A stretch of 64,000 nt of DNA, taken from NCBI RefSeq assembly GCF_001619585.1, contig NZ_LQNT01000009.1:806001-870000 (forward strand), in the 5' to 3' direction. The stretch comes from Bhargavaea cecembensis. GTDB lineage: Bacteria; Bacillota; Bacilli; Bacillales_A; Planococcaceae. Under the pieces are notes generated by a model, which searched no databases, was not told where the DNA came from, and was given only the letters and a program-made list of their open reading frames with translations. Below are positions 8,333 through 17,568 of this stretch, piece by piece (the stretch's first letter is position 1; each line of letters opens with the position of its first letter). The translations under genes were made by a program, and so were the position numbers.

Positions 8333-9943
8333 TTAGTTTACGAAACGTCCGGAAGTGGATGCTCCCTTGTGGGATTCCCAGTAGTCGTTCCGCAGATGGA
8401 CCTTCTGGATCTTGCCGGAAGCTGTTTTCGGAAGTTCATCGACGAAGGTCACGCTGGTGACGGCCTTGAAGTGTGCGAGCTTAGAGCGTGAGAAGTCGAT
8501 GACGTCCTGCTCATTCAAGCTTATGCCATCCCGGAGGACGACATAGGCGTGCGGTGTTTCTCCCCATTTCTCGTGAGGGACTGCGATGACAGCAGCTTCC
8601 ACGATGTCCGGGTGATCATAGAGTACACCTTCCACTTCAATAGAAGAGATGTTTTCTCCCCCGGAGATGATGATGTCCTTTTTCCGGTCGGTGATGTCGA
8701 TATGTCCGAATTCGTCGATGGTCCCCATGTCCCCGGTATGGAGCCATCCGTCGCGCAGGGCTTCCGCCGTCGCTTCTTCGTTTTTCCAGTAGCCTTTCAT
8801 GACGCCGTGGCTGCGGACGACGACTTCGCCGACCGACTTGCCGTCATGCGGCACTTCCTCGCCGAAGTCGTTGACGACCCGGACGTCGTTTCCGACCATC
8901 GGGTATCCGGCCTTCGCCTTCAGGCGCACTTTCTTTTCATCGGAAAGGTGAGCTTCCGTCGAACGGCTGGAAGAGGTCAGGCTTAGCGGCGATGACTCTG
9001 TCATGCCGTACACCTGGATAAACTCCCAGCCGAGCTCGTCCTCGACGCGGCGGATAAAGGCCGGAGGCGGAGCAGATCCCGCAATGACGATGCGGAGGTC
9101 GGCTCTTCCGGTCTGCGGTTTCTCGGAATCATAGTACTGCAGCAGCGAGTTGAGGACAGTTGGTGCCATATGCACGGATGTCACTCCGTGGGAATTGATC
9201 GCGTCATAGATCGTTTCCGGCCGTGCTTTGCGGAGACAGACATGGGTTGCCCCGTTCGCCGTATAGTAAAACGGTGCCCCCCAGCCATTGACATGGAACA
9301 TCGGCAGGACGTGCAGATACGTGTCCGTGTCATACACACGGAGATGGTGCATAAGCGATAATGTGTGCAGATAGTTGTTCCGGTGAGTCAGCATGACGCC
9401 CTTCGGATTTCCCGTCGTTCCGCTTGTATAAAGCAGGCTTGCGACATCATTCTCGTCTAGCCCTGCCCGGTCAAACGGCTCTTCCGGGAACTGCGCCAGC
9501 CACTCGTCATAAGCCGCTTCCTCTGTCCCGCCGTCATGATAGTGAACGATGATCCGTTCGATTGTTTCTAACTTGTCCTTCACCGGTTCGATCAGATGCA
9601 GCAGGTCCTGGTCGGCAAACAGCACCTTGGATTCACTATGGTTGAGGATGAACAGATAATCCTCCGGCTTAAGCCGGATGTTAAGCGGCACCATGACGGC
9701 CCCTGTCTGATAGATTCCGTAGAACCCTTCCAGCATCTCCAGTGTATTCGGAGCGAGGTAAGCGACACGGTCGCCTTTCTCCACACCGAGTGAGCGGAGT
9801 CCGTGGGACAGACGGTTAACCCGCCCGCCCAACTCATGGTAGGTCAGCCTGCGTCCCTCGTCATAGTCGATCACAGCCGTCTTTTCCCCGTACAGACGGA
9901 CAGCGCGGTCCAGGAATTCAGTCAATATCAGCGGTACATTCAT
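8333..9943 (-). CDS. AMP-binding acyl-CoA synthetase, medium/long-chain type
   Basis: 536 residues of the ANL superfamily, making acyl-CoA from a carboxylic acid, ATP and CoA. Motifs in order: the P-loop-like LYTSGTTGNPKGVMLTHRN at about 175, the VYGMTESSP adenine-binding motif near 320, the hinge GWLHTGDMGTIDEFGHIDITDRKKDIIISGGENIS around 405-435, and the catalytic lysine in PKTASGKIQK near the end. A segment with MPMFHVNGW-like LPMFHVNGWGAPF near 220 is typical of medium-to-long-chain or aryl-chain members. Transcribed alone with AGAGGTGAG before its ATG. Chain-length preference is not readable; a role in degradation of fatty or aromatic acids is plausible. Confidence 0.92.
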   Translation of the reverse strand: MNVPLILTEFLDRAVRLYGEKTAVIDYDEGRRLTYHELGGRVNRLSHGLRSLGVEKGDRVAYLAPNTLEMLEGFYGIYQTGAVMVPLNIRLKPEDYLFILNHSESKVLFADQDLLHLIEPVKDKLETIERIIVHYHDGGTEEAAYDEWLAQFPEEPFDRAGLDENDVASLLYTSGTTGNPKGVMLTHRNNYLHTLSLMHHLRVYDTDTYLHVLPMFHVNGWGAPFYYTANGATHVCLRKARPETIYDAINSHGVTSVHMAPTVLNSLLQYYDSEKPQTGRADLRIVIAGSAPPPAFIRRVEDELGWEFIQVYGMTESSPLSLTSSSRSTEAHLSDEKKVRLKAKAGYPMVGNDVRVVNDFGEEVPHDGKSVGEVVVRSHGVMKGYWKNEEATAEALRDGWLHTGDMGTIDEFGHIDITDRKKDIIISGGENISSIEVEGVLYDHPDIVEAAVIAVPHEKWGETPHAYVVLRDGISLNEQDVIDFSRSKLAHFKAVTSVTFVDELPKTASGKIQKVHLRNDYWESHKGASTSGRFVN

Positions 9944-10175
9944 GTCTGCTCACCTCTTGTGGAATAGTGAAGTTTCTGATAAGTAAGATTATATCATCTG
10001 TTGTAGATCAAACTTCCTTTAGTTGTCAAGATAGCGTTTTCTTGATTAAGTGACAGCGGGAACTGTATGAATACAGTTTTTCCTTGAAATTCATACTATC
10101 CGCCGAAAATTCTACTCTAAAATTAAATATCCGCACTATTTCCCGGGAAATATGTCGGCATGTGCAGTATGAGGC

Positions 10176-10208
10176 AATAAAAATAGACTTCCCGTAATGG
10201 GAAGCCCC
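10176..10208 (-). terminator. Terminator of the small membrane protein gene
   Basis: CTTCCC-GTAAT-GGGAAG hairpin whose minus-strand continuation is TCTATTTTTATT. The 230 bases left of it, up to the acyl-CoA synthetase start, are AT-rich promoter-type sequence with no gene. Confidence 0.7.
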
Positions 10209-10222
10209 TGATGAACCCTACC

Positions 10223-10609
10223 TTAATAATAGCCATCAAACATGAAGCCGCTGAATATCGCGACACCGAAGAGCACGAGCATGAGGACTGTAATCCCTAC
10301 ACCCACGGCAAACATGATGAATGTGACGAGAAGATATAGGCCGTAGTTATGGAACAGGTCGCTCAGTGCACGGGTATCCCCGCCGTCACGAATCTGCGCC
10401 GCAGCCGTACCGGTTTTGTAGATCAGGTACCCCATGAAAAACGTGATGGCTCCCGGGATGGCCCCTACAATAAAGTTGAACAGGCCGAGCACCCCGGTGA
10501 TCCCGCCGGTGATCATCATGGCAATGCCGGCTACCTTGCCCCATAGCGCTATGCGCTGAAGGCCCTTCTGCGCAACCGCTTCTTCAAATGATTGTGCTTG
10601 CATTTCCAT
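10223..10609 (-). CDS. Small integral membrane protein, DUF5362-like
   Basis: 128 residues with four hydrophobic segments: two near residues 24-65 (GIAMMITGGITGVLGLFNFIVGAIPGA...), and two near 88-125. A soluble stretch with QIRDGGDTRALSDLFHNYG separates the pairs, a feature I associate with the DUF5362 family of Bacillales. Function is unknown. Two ribosome sites, AAAGGAG and AAGGAG, lie before the ATG at 10609, with a second ATG at 10603. It is divergent from the amidase gene, sharing a region of about 110 bases. Confidence 0.7.
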   Translation of the reverse strand: MEMQAQSFEEAVAQKGLQRIALWGKVAGIAMMITGGITGVLGLFNFIVGAIPGAITFFMGYLIYKTGTAAAQIRDGGDTRALSDLFHNYGLYLLVTFIMFAVGVGITVLMLVLFGVAIFSGFMFDGYY

Positions 10610-10722
10610 TCTCTCCTTCTCCTTTACTCATCTTTATTCTGACTGAAGAAACTGAGCGTGTCACCAGATATTTGCAAAACTTGCGAGGATTCGACTACCC
10701 TTTAGGAAAAGGGGGAATTGAC

Positions 10723-12084
10723 TTGAACATGATGGATGCGATCCTCTCAATCCGGGAACGGAAGTCCCCTCCGGCAGAACTGGTCACCGAGACACTCGAA
10801 ACCATCCGGAAAAAGAATCCTGAACTGAATGCCTTTATCACGGTATGCGAGGAAGAGGCTGTCCGAGAAGCGGAGCAGCTTACAAGTGAGTGGGAGTCGG
10901 GTACCCTGCGCGGCCCTCTCCACGGCATTCCAGTGGCGGTGAAGGACCTGGTCTACACAGAGGGGATCCGGACAACGATGGGTTCCGTAATTTATCAGGA
11001 TTTCATCCCACCTGAAGACGCGACGGTCATCGAGAAACTGAAGGACGCCGGTGCCGTCATCATCGGGAAGACGAATACCCATGAGTTCGCCTACGGGCCG
11101 ACGGGCGATGTGTCTCATTACGGTCCGGTGCGCAACCCCTATGACCCATCCAGGATTTCCGGTGGGTCGAGCAGCGGTTCGGCAGCTGCGGTGGCGAGTG
11201 GCATGGCCTATGCAGGCATTGGGACGGACACCGGCGGATCAGTCCGTATTCCGGCCAGTGCCTGCAACCTTGTCGGGATGAAGCCGACATTTGGACGCAT
11301 CAGCAAAAACAACATTTTCCCGCTCGCCTATACGCTGGACCATCCGGGGCCCATTACGGCAGGCGTCGAAGAAAACGCAATTCTGCTCAATATTCTCGCA
11401 GGCCCGGACCCGGCCGACCGCTATTCCCTTCTGGAGTCCCCGCCTGACTTCACCGCGGAACTCAAGAACAGCATAAAAGGAAAGGTCATCGGACTGCCTG
11501 CCCACTATTTCCGGTTGCTCGACCCCGAAGTCCGTACCACGGTGGAACGGGCTGCCCGCAAATTCGAGTCGCTTGGTGCAAAAGTGATTGAAGTCGACAT
11601 CCCGGTCATGCCTGAAATCAATGACGCACAGATTGTGACCATCCAGTGCGAAGCCGCCGCCATCCACAGGGAGACAATGGACAAGCAGCCAGGCGACTAT
11701 GCGCCGGAAGTGCTTGCCCGTCTGGAAGCAAGCATCAAGCGGACCGGATGGGAATATGTTCGTGCCCAGCAGGAACGTCCCCGTCTGATTGAAGGATTCA
11801 ACGAGGTATTTTCAAAGGTCGATGTTCTGCTTACGCCGACGCTTCCGATTCTCCCTACACCAATCGGTGAACGGAAAACCATTGTGGACGGCAATGAAAT
11901 CGACGTGATTCCGGCCCTTCTCAGCCTCACTTCTCCGACCAATTTCACCGGCAACCCGAGTCTGAGCGTTCCTGCCGGGCTGTCATCAGGCGGCCTTCCT
12001 GTCGGGATCCAGCTGATCGGAAACCATGGAGAAGAAGCAAAGTTGTATCGTTTCGGCTATGCGTTCGAGCAGGCCCGACCATAG
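10723..12084 (+). CDS. Amidase-signature family amidase
   Basis: 453 residues with the Ser-cisSer-Lys amidase signature: lysine in IPVAVKDLVYT near residue 72, the glycine/serine-rich RISGGSSSGSAAAVASGMAYAGIGTDTGGSVRIPA with the cis-serine and nucleophile near 145-180, then LVGMKPTFGRIS. It hydrolyses an amide to a carboxylic acid and ammonia; the family includes GatA, indole-acetamide and allophanate hydrolases. It is alone, not with gatB or gatC, so a catabolic amidase is likelier than the tRNA amidotransferase subunit. The TTG at 10723 is six bases after GGGGGA; the ATG at 10729 is possible but 12 bases away. Confidence 0.9.
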   Translation: MNMMDAILSIRERKSPPAELVTETLETIRKKNPELNAFITVCEEEAVREAEQLTSEWESGTLRGPLHGIPVAVKDLVYTEGIRTTMGSVIYQDFIPPEDATVIEKLKDAGAVIIGKTNTHEFAYGPTGDVSHYGPVRNPYDPSRISGGSSSGSAAAVASGMAYAGIGTDTGGSVRIPASACNLVGMKPTFGRISKNNIFPLAYTLDHPGPITAGVEENAILLNILAGPDPADRYSLLESPPDFTAELKNSIKGKVIGLPAHYFRLLDPEVRTTVERAARKFESLGAKVIEVDIPVMPEINDAQIVTIQCEAAAIHRETMDKQPGDYAPEVLARLEASIKRTGWEYVRAQQERPRLIEGFNEVFSKVDVLLTPTLPILPTPIGERKTIVDGNEIDVIPALLSLTSPTNFTGNPSLSVPAGLSSGGLPVGIQLIGNHGEEAKLYRFGYAFEQARP

Positions 12085-12119
12085 CGAAGGGTAGGCCATA
12101 ACGAATATCCAATCAAATT

Positions 12120-12160
12120 GGGGGCTTCCGGTTTTCCACCGGAAGCCCCCATTCTTTTTT
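12120..12160. terminator. Strong terminator after the amidase gene
   Basis: GGGGGCTTCCGG and CCGGAAGCCCCC make a perfect 12-bp stem with a seven-base loop followed by ATTCTTTTTT. It also borders the converging DUF212 gene. Confidence 0.9.
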
Positions 12161-12795
12161 CAGTTGCGCTCGTCCAAGTGGTCGGGATAAATACCCCTTG
12201 CGTGTTCCATTTCCCGTTCCTGGTTCTCGATTTTGGCCGAGACCAGGCCGAGGGCACCGCCGAAGATGGCACCGGCCAGAACCTCAAGCGGCTGGTGACC
12301 GAGCAATTCCTTCAGCTCATTCTCCCTTTCCTCGTACTTGAGGCTCGGGAATTCACCCGACAGTTTGACGAAGTTGTCTTCAAGGTCATTTACGAGCTTG
12401 GCGATTTCGCCTGTATGCCGGCGGATGCCCTGGGCATCATACATGACGATTGTGGCGAGCACAACGGCTACTGCAGTTTCGGTATGGCGGGCGCCCCGGT
12501 TTGAAGCCACGTAGGTCGCCAGTGCAGAAACGCCTGCGGAGTGAGAACTCGGCATTCCGCCTGTCGTGAAGAGCGGCCGCCAGTCCCATTTGCCCGTCAC
12601 CGCCTTATGGGTAAAGATCTTGAGTGCCTGAGCAATTCCGATCGCGCCGAATGCCGTCACGATGCCCCTGTTCATCTTCCTCATCTGTTTCACGGCTGTC
12701 GAATCCGCTATCGGCGGCATCCGTTTTTCTGCCATTGGCCGCATGGCCCGGACCGGCATGGCCGGGTTCATTGGGATTACAGAATGTCTGTCCAT
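12160..12795 (-). CDS. Divergent PAP2 (DUF212, YuiD-like) membrane protein
   Basis: The core from about residue 41 matches YuiD-type divergent PAP2 proteins: QALKIFTHKAVTGKWDWRPLFTTGGMPSSHSAGVSALATYV, with the phosphatase-like GGMPSSHSA motif, MYDAQGIRRHTG and a GHQPLEVLAGAIFG segment. These are integral membrane proteins of unknown substrate, related to acid phosphatases. The ATG at 12795 is preceded by AGGAGGG at ideal spacing, which makes a protein of 211 residues with a 40-residue methionine- and proline-rich N-terminal extension absent from the usual 160-residue form. Internal ATGs near 12675-12684 have no comparable ribosome site. Monocistronic. Confidence 0.85.
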   Translation of the reverse strand: MDRHSVIPMNPAMPVRAMRPMAEKRMPPIADSTAVKQMRKMNRGIVTAFGAIGIAQALKIFTHKAVTGKWDWRPLFTTGGMPSSHSAGVSALATYVASNRGARHTETAVAVVLATIVMYDAQGIRRHTGEIAKLVNDLEDNFVKLSGEFPSLKYEERENELKELLGHQPLEVLAGAIFGGALGLVSAKIENQEREMEHARGIYPDHLDERN

Positions 12796-12884
12796 GATCG
12801 CCCTCCTATGTATCATCGTCTTTATCCATACCCAAAGAGCCCGTTAATCATGTCTCAATAAGTGGAACAAAATACCGAAAACAA

Positions 12885-12914
12885 GAAGGCTTGCTTCCAG
12901 ACGCGCAAGCCTTC
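12885..12914 (-). terminator. Terminator after the M20 amidohydrolase gene
   Basis: GAAGGCTTGC and GCAAGCCTTC form a 10-bp stem; the minus strand continues TTGTTTTC. Confidence 0.75.
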
Positions 12915-12925
12915 AAGTAAATCGC

Positions 12926-14125
12926 CTATTCGTTTATGCTTCCATCGCAGTAGGACAGCACGACCGCCGCCATCGACTTTGCACTGATGATCAGGCTTTT
13001 CTCATCAATGTTGAACTTTGGATGGTGGTGCGGATAGGCTTCTCCCGACTCCGGTGCGGCTCCGACATAGAAGAAGCACCCCGGCGTCTTTTCGAGATAA
13101 TAAGCAAAGTCTTCCGAAGGGGGCTGCGGGGGGTTTTCCAGAACCGCCTCCACTTCCGGGATTTGGGCGTCTTCCACCGCCTGCCGGACCTGCTTGGTGA
13201 CCTCCGGATCGTTATAGAGGACCGGATAGTCGTTTTTGTATTCAAGGTTGCAGGTGACGCCAAATGACCGCTCCAACCCTTCCGTAAACGCACGGACCTG
13301 ATTTTCAACGGTTTCCCTGGCCTCATTGGACATCGTCCGGACGTCTCCTTCAATCGTTACGGTATCCTTGATGACGTTAAACGTCCCTTTTCCGTCCAGG
13401 TTCCCGATGGTGACCGAAGCGACATCAAACGGGCTGATCCGGCGACTCACGATTGTCTGCACATTCATCACGAATGAGCTGGCCGCGACGACTGCATCGT
13501 TCGCCAAATGCGGCGAAGACCCGTGCCCGCCTTTGCCCTGTACAACCAATTTGAAATAGGACCGTCCGGTTTGGGTATTCCCGCCCCGGCAGTACACCTT
13601 GCCTGTTTCCATATTGGTCATGACATGGATTCCAAGGATGGCATCCACGCCTTCAAGGACACCTGCTTTGATCATGCCGAGGGCACCGCCCGGCGGCATT
13701 TCCTCGGCGGGCTGATGAACGACCCGTATCGTTCCCTTCAGCTGATCCTTGAATTCTGCCAGCGTCTCAGCAAGCACAAGCATATAGGCCGTATGGCCAT
13801 CATGTCCGCAGGCATGCATGACACCCTCGTTTTTTGAGGCAAACGGAAGTCCCGTCTCCTCCTTGATCGGCAGGGCATCAAAATCAGCGCGGATCGCAAT
13901 GGTTTTCCCGGGCTTCGCACCTTTAATCGTCACCACGATGCCCCGCTCCCCGCCAAAGTTCGTCTCAACATTGTCCACGGGTACATCAGTGTAAAAATCA
14001 CTTATATACTTGGCCGTTTCATCTTCCTGGAAGGACAGCTCCGGATGTTCGTGCAGATAGCGGCGGATTTCAATAATCCGCTCCTTTTTTTCATCCAGCT
14101 TTTTCATCAGTTCATCCAAAAGCAT
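12926..14125 (-). CDS. M20-family amidohydrolase (aminoacylase/hippurate hydrolase type)
   Basis: 399 residues of the M20D metallopeptidase family, which removes acyl groups from N-acyl amino acids or related amides using two divalent metals. Seen in order: RRYLHEHPELSFQEDET, IRADFDALPI, VMHACGHDGHTAYML with the metal-binding Cys-Gly-His, HQPAEEMPPGGALGMIKAG with the catalytic Glu pair, and SEDFAYYLEKTPGCFFYVG near the end. The dimerisation domain lies between residues 190 and 310. The ATG at 14125 has GGAGGCG upstream. One of four M20 genes in the window; single-gene unit. Confidence 0.9.
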   Translation of the reverse strand: MLLDELMKKLDEKKERIIEIRRYLHEHPELSFQEDETAKYISDFYTDVPVDNVETNFGGERGIVVTIKGAKPGKTIAIRADFDALPIKEETGLPFASKNEGVMHACGHDGHTAYMLVLAETLAEFKDQLKGTIRVVHQPAEEMPPGGALGMIKAGVLEGVDAILGIHVMTNMETGKVYCRGGNTQTGRSYFKLVVQGKGGHGSSPHLANDAVVAASSFVMNVQTIVSRRISPFDVASVTIGNLDGKGTFNVIKDTVTIEGDVRTMSNEARETVENQVRAFTEGLERSFGVTCNLEYKNDYPVLYNDPEVTKQVRQAVEDAQIPEVEAVLENPPQPPSEDFAYYLEKTPGCFFYVGAAPESGEAYPHHHPKFNIDEKSLIISAKSMAAVVLSYCDGSINE

Positions 14126-14323
14126 TTGATCGCCTCCGTGCTGTAGGTGTTTTCTTCTTAAGGTGCCGGGCGCTATATTGTCCGGGTTATACCCTAACAT
14201 CTATCTTCCCCATAAATGTCAGGAAAAAAACGCTGGGCCAGCCATTCCAGACTGATGATCAATTAGTCCAGACCCACTCTGTAAACGATTTGAAATTCCG
14301 TTTCCTAAACCATAAATAAAAAT

Positions 14324-14353
14324 AAAGACGCCACCTAAAAGGCGCACGTCTTT
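14324..14353 (-). terminator. Terminator of the MATE-HAD-PH operon
   Basis: AAAGACG pairs with CGTCTTT, with an inner GCC/GGC stem; the minus strand continues ATTTTTATTT. Confidence 0.75.
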
Positions 14354-14361
14354 CATTCCAG

Positions 14362-14769
14362 TTATTCTCTGACTTTGATTTCCGGATTCACTTCCCGAAG
14401 TGCCTGGATCAGTTCATCCCGGTCTTCCGGTCCTACCGAAACGACGCCATGGGTGCCAAACTGGATCTCCAGCTTTCGGATGGTGAGTGAGGGGGAACTG
14501 AACGGGTTCGCCGTCTTGCGGACCGAGGTGATCCGGTCAATCGGAATCGATTTGTAATACGGGCCTGAGGTGATGAACAGGCGCCCATCTTTGATTTCGT
14601 AGTAGGTCCGAAACCAGATGGAAAGCAGGAGGAGAGCGATGCCCGAAATGATGATTGCGCCAACCGGGTCCCCATCCGCGATCATCCGGGTGATGCTCCA
14701 GACCATCAGGGCGATACTTCCCCAGATCACACCGCCGAGCCACACGTCCCGCCCGGCACGGAATCTCAA
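14362..14769 (-). CDS. PH-domain membrane protein
   Basis: 135 residues: two transmembrane segments near the N-terminus (WLGGVIWGSIALMVWSI and GAIIISGIALLLLSIWF), followed by a bacterial PH-like domain of strands beginning RTYYEIKDGRLFITSGPYYKSIPIDRITSVRKT and ending in a helix DELIQALREVNPEI. This is the bPH_6/YyaB-like arrangement. Function is unknown; membrane localisation is expected. The TTG start overlaps the TGA stop of the HAD gene as TTGA, with GGTGGAG upstream, so it is translated by coupling. Last gene of a three-gene operon. Confidence 0.8.
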   Translation of the reverse strand: MRFRAGRDVWLGGVIWGSIALMVWSITRMIADGDPVGAIIISGIALLLLSIWFRTYYEIKDGRLFITSGPYYKSIPIDRITSVRKTANPFSSPSLTIRKLEIQFGTHGVVSVGPEDRDELIQALREVNPEIKVRE

Positions 14770-15398
14770 AGCTTCTCCACCAGCCCGGGCAGTTCGGCGA
14801 GAGCACCGATCCGGTAATCCGGATTCTCCGGCTTTCCGAATCCGTAAGCTGCCCAGATAAATGGCACGCCTGCACCCCTTGCAGCGTCCTCATCGCCCTT
14901 CGTATCTCCGACGTAAACGGCGTTCTCCAGGTTATTTCGCTCCATGACCAGCTTAATGTTGCCGCTTTTCGGCAGTCCCGTGCGTCCCGGATTTTCGTAG
15001 TCTTTAAAGTAGCTGCCAAGCCCATGGGCTTCGAAAAACGCCTCAATGTAGCCATCCTGGCAGTTGCTGACGATATAAAGCGGATAGGTTTGGGAAAGTT
15101 GCTTCAGTACCTCTTCAACCCCCGGGTACAGCACACCGCCTTTTTCAGCTACATAGTCGTTCTCATACACACAACATTCGTCCATCAGTTCTTTCCGCTC
15201 GTCCGGATCGAGCTCCGGGAAAAGCCGGTCACCGATTTCGGGAAGCTGCAGCCCCATCAGGCCCGTCAATTCCTCTGCGGTCACCTCGCGCCTCGCGTCA
15301 TGCCTGTCCTGCACAACTTTTGTCCACGAATCCGCGACTGCCTTGCGTGAATCCCACAGCGTACCGTCCAGGTCGAAAATAATTCCATCCAATGCCAT
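14766..15398 (-). CDS. HAD-superfamily phosphatase, phosphoglycolate-phosphatase-like
   Basis: 210 residues with the four HAD motifs: IIFDLDGTLWDS with the nucleophile and acid/base aspartates at residues 6-15, a helical cap domain, IVSNCQD as motif II, the lysine in TGLPKSGNIKL, and VYVGDTKGDEDAARGAGVPFIWAAYG as motif IV. Such enzymes dephosphorylate small metabolites in the cytoplasm. The substrate cannot be named. The ATG at 15398 sits eight bases after AGGAG; a GTG nine bases upstream is too close to it. It follows the MATE transporter gene with a gap of a few bases. Confidence 0.85.
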   Translation of the reverse strand: MALDGIIFDLDGTLWDSRKAVADSWTKVVQDRHDARREVTAEELTGLMGLQLPEIGDRLFPELDPDERKELMDECCVYENDYVAEKGGVLYPGVEEVLKQLSQTYPLYIVSNCQDGYIEAFFEAHGLGSYFKDYENPGRTGLPKSGNIKLVMERNNLENAVYVGDTKGDEDAARGAGVPFIWAAYGFGKPENPDYRIGALAELPGLVEKL

Positions 15399-15403
15399 CT
15401 CGC

Positions 15404-16747
15404 TCACTCCTCAGAAATTGCCTTGATTTCTCTCCATTTCCCATACCGGTAGTAAAGAAACGCAAACACACTGCTGATGATGAAGCTCATCCCCATGCCG
15501 ATCGCAATCCCTTCGCGGCCGAACCAACCGGAAAACAGCCAGACGAGCGGATACCTGAGCACCCAGAACGAAATAATGTTCAGGACCAGGACCTGGAACA
15601 TGGCACCCGCCGCGCGCACCGTTCCGTTCAGGATGAAGTTGATCCCGAGAAACGGATAAAAGAACGCGATCGTCCTCAGATAATTGGTGCCGAATTCAAC
15701 CGCCTCCGGCTCCCGGATAAACAGTCTGACTGCCGGTTCGGCAAGCAGGAACAGGACCGCCGCCATCAAGAGCATCGCGCCAAGATTAAATAAGAAACCA
15801 TACTTCGTGATGCGCCCGACGCGTTCCCATTTGGCCGCTCCGATATTTTGTCCGGCCATCGAGTTCACGGCCGTCCCGAGCGCCTGCGCCGGCAGCATGA
15901 TCAGGCTGTCAAGCCGCCACGCCGCTCCGTACCCGGCAACGACCGCCGGACCGAACGACGCCACAACACTCATGATCGCCATGACTCCCGCCGAGATGAC
16001 GCTCATCTGAAGGCCGGCCGGAATGCCGAGCTTCAGGATGTCTTTGACTTCGCGCGACTTGGGCATTGACGGCTTTGTAAACGGCACAAGCCGTTTGCGG
16101 AGTATGTAGATGAGCCCCGCCACAAATGACAGCCCCTGCGACAGCACTGTCGCATACGCCGCCCCTTCGATTCCCCACCCAAAGCCCGAAATGAACAGCG
16201 GGTCCAGCACCGCGTTCAGCACGACTGCAGCGGCGACGAAATATAGCGGCGTCTTGGAGTCCCCGACCGACCGCAGAACAGTCGTATTGAAGTTATAGCC
16301 GAACAAAAACAGGAGCCCAGTGAAGTTGACCTGCAGATAAGCCGTCGCCATCGGAAGCATCACTTCCGGTGTGCCGAGCAGCCGCAGCACCGGTTCGGCG
16401 ATGAAGATCCCGATGATTCCGAGAGCAACAGACATGATCGACATCAAAACGACAAACGCATTAAGGTAACGCTTCAGGCCCTCCTCGCTTTTTCGGCCCT
16501 TTTGCTGGGAGAGGATGGTAAGCGCCGCATTGTTCAGCCCGAGTACGAACGACAGCACCGTGAACAGCACTGTGGACGAGATCGACACCGCACCGAGTGC
16601 ATCCGCGCCGATCAGGTTCCCCACCCACAAAGTATCAATCAGCTGGTACGACACCTGAAGCAGGTTTGCCAGCAGGATCGGCCAGGCAAAGGCAAACATC
16701 TGCCGGGCAAGCGGCCCTTGTGTGAAGTCCTGTTGAGTCGTTGCCAT
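15404..16747 (-). CDS. MATE-family multidrug/sodium antiporter
   Basis: 447 residues with twelve predicted transmembrane segments in two homologous halves. The first half shows FAWPILLANLLQVSYQLIDTLWVGNLIGADALGAVSIS, the second GIPAGLQMSVISAGVMAIMSVVASFGP, both typical of the NorM/DinF/MATE fold. It would export cationic drugs or metabolites in exchange for sodium or protons. AGGGGG lies eight bases before the ATG at 16747. First gene of an operon with the HAD and PH-domain genes, though no functional link among them is apparent. Confidence 0.92.
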   Translation of the reverse strand: MATTQQDFTQGPLARQMFAFAWPILLANLLQVSYQLIDTLWVGNLIGADALGAVSISSTVLFTVLSFVLGLNNAALTILSQQKGRKSEEGLKRYLNAFVVLMSIMSVALGIIGIFIAEPVLRLLGTPEVMLPMATAYLQVNFTGLLFLFGYNFNTTVLRSVGDSKTPLYFVAAAVVLNAVLDPLFISGFGWGIEGAAYATVLSQGLSFVAGLIYILRKRLVPFTKPSMPKSREVKDILKLGIPAGLQMSVISAGVMAIMSVVASFGPAVVAGYGAAWRLDSLIMLPAQALGTAVNSMAGQNIGAAKWERVGRITKYGFLFNLGAMLLMAAVLFLLAEPAVRLFIREPEAVEFGTNYLRTIAFFYPFLGINFILNGTVRAAGAMFQVLVLNIISFWVLRYPLVWLFSGWFGREGIAIGMGMSFIISSVFAFLYYRYGKWREIKAISEE

Positions 16748-16868
16748 CCCGCAGCCCCCTTTTCTCATGTGGTGATGCTTACCATTATAGCGGAGTCGGA
16801 GGAGTGGAGTCAGCGGCCGGACCGAGAGTACACAATGGCCGGTGAAAGTTCATTTTAAACTTGGGAAA

Positions 16869-17405
16869 TTACACTTTCCGGCTGCGCCGGTCCTCCCTGC
16901 CGGAGCCCTTTCCGCTTTTCTTCAAAAGCCGGAACAGGGTTTCGATCACCAGCAGCATCACCGCCAGCCCGGCCGCGACCGGAAGCGCAGTCTGTTCCTG
17001 CGCACCCACTAGCAGGCCGATTCCGTAAAAGGCGAGCACCCTGGTAAACAGCAGCACCAGTTTTCCCGTCAATGACTTGCCCATCACGGATTTCAGGAAC
17101 AGTTCGACCAGGCTGTCGATCGTGAACAGGTATACGAGCACGGCGATGACAAAAACACCAACTTTTCCCGGGCTCATCTCCAGATTAAACAGCCAGCCGA
17201 CCACCTGCACCGAGCCGGCCAGAGCGAACAGGATCCCGCCCATCATCCCCGCGACCGGGAGCGCAAGCAGCACTGAAGTGATGGCGATGATGCCCGCGCC
17301 CTTCCCCTGCCCTTCCGGTTCTTGCCTCTCGCTTCCCCGGATAAAGGAGAAGATGGCAAGGGTTGCGATGATCCAGATGCCGAGTGTGGCGAAGATGATA
17401 TTCAT
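16869..17405 (-). CDS. Unrecognised membrane protein
   Basis: 178 residues that I do not recognise. It has an N-terminal membrane segment (IIFATLGIWIIATLAIFSFIRG), a polar linker, then about four further segments (AIITSVLLALPVAGMMGGILFAL, VGVFVIAVLVYLFTIDSLVELFL, LVLLFTRVLAFYGIGLLVGA, ALPVAAGLAVMLLVIETLFRLL), and a basic tail GSGREDRRSRKV. The ribosome site before the ATG is weak (GGACGTG). It lies downstream of the M20 gene at 17569 on the same strand, with a terminator-like hairpin between, so it may have its own promoter. Confidence 0.6.
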   Translation of the reverse strand: MNIIFATLGIWIIATLAIFSFIRGSERQEPEGQGKGAGIIAITSVLLALPVAGMMGGILFALAGSVQVVGWLFNLEMSPGKVGVFVIAVLVYLFTIDSLVELFLKSVMGKSLTGKLVLLFTRVLAFYGIGLLVGAQEQTALPVAAGLAVMLLVIETLFRLLKKSGKGSGREDRRSRKV

Positions 17406-17529
17406 AAGTTCACGTCCAATTCTGATGGGTCTCTAGTGATTTTTACGGAAGAGGGGTGGATGAAGTTTCAATTCAGGCTGAAGGCCTTTCTAATGTGCCG
17501 TAGCAAGCTTGTATATACCGTTCTACCCC

Positions 17530-17557
17530 AAAAAGCCCGCCGCACCAGGCGGCAGGC
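17530..17557 (-). terminator. Terminator after the M20 amidohydrolase gene
   Basis: GC-rich stem GCCTGCCGCC...GGCGGGC on the minus strand followed by TTTTT. Moderately imperfect. Confidence 0.65.
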
Positions 17558-17568
17558 CTCTTCTTCCT

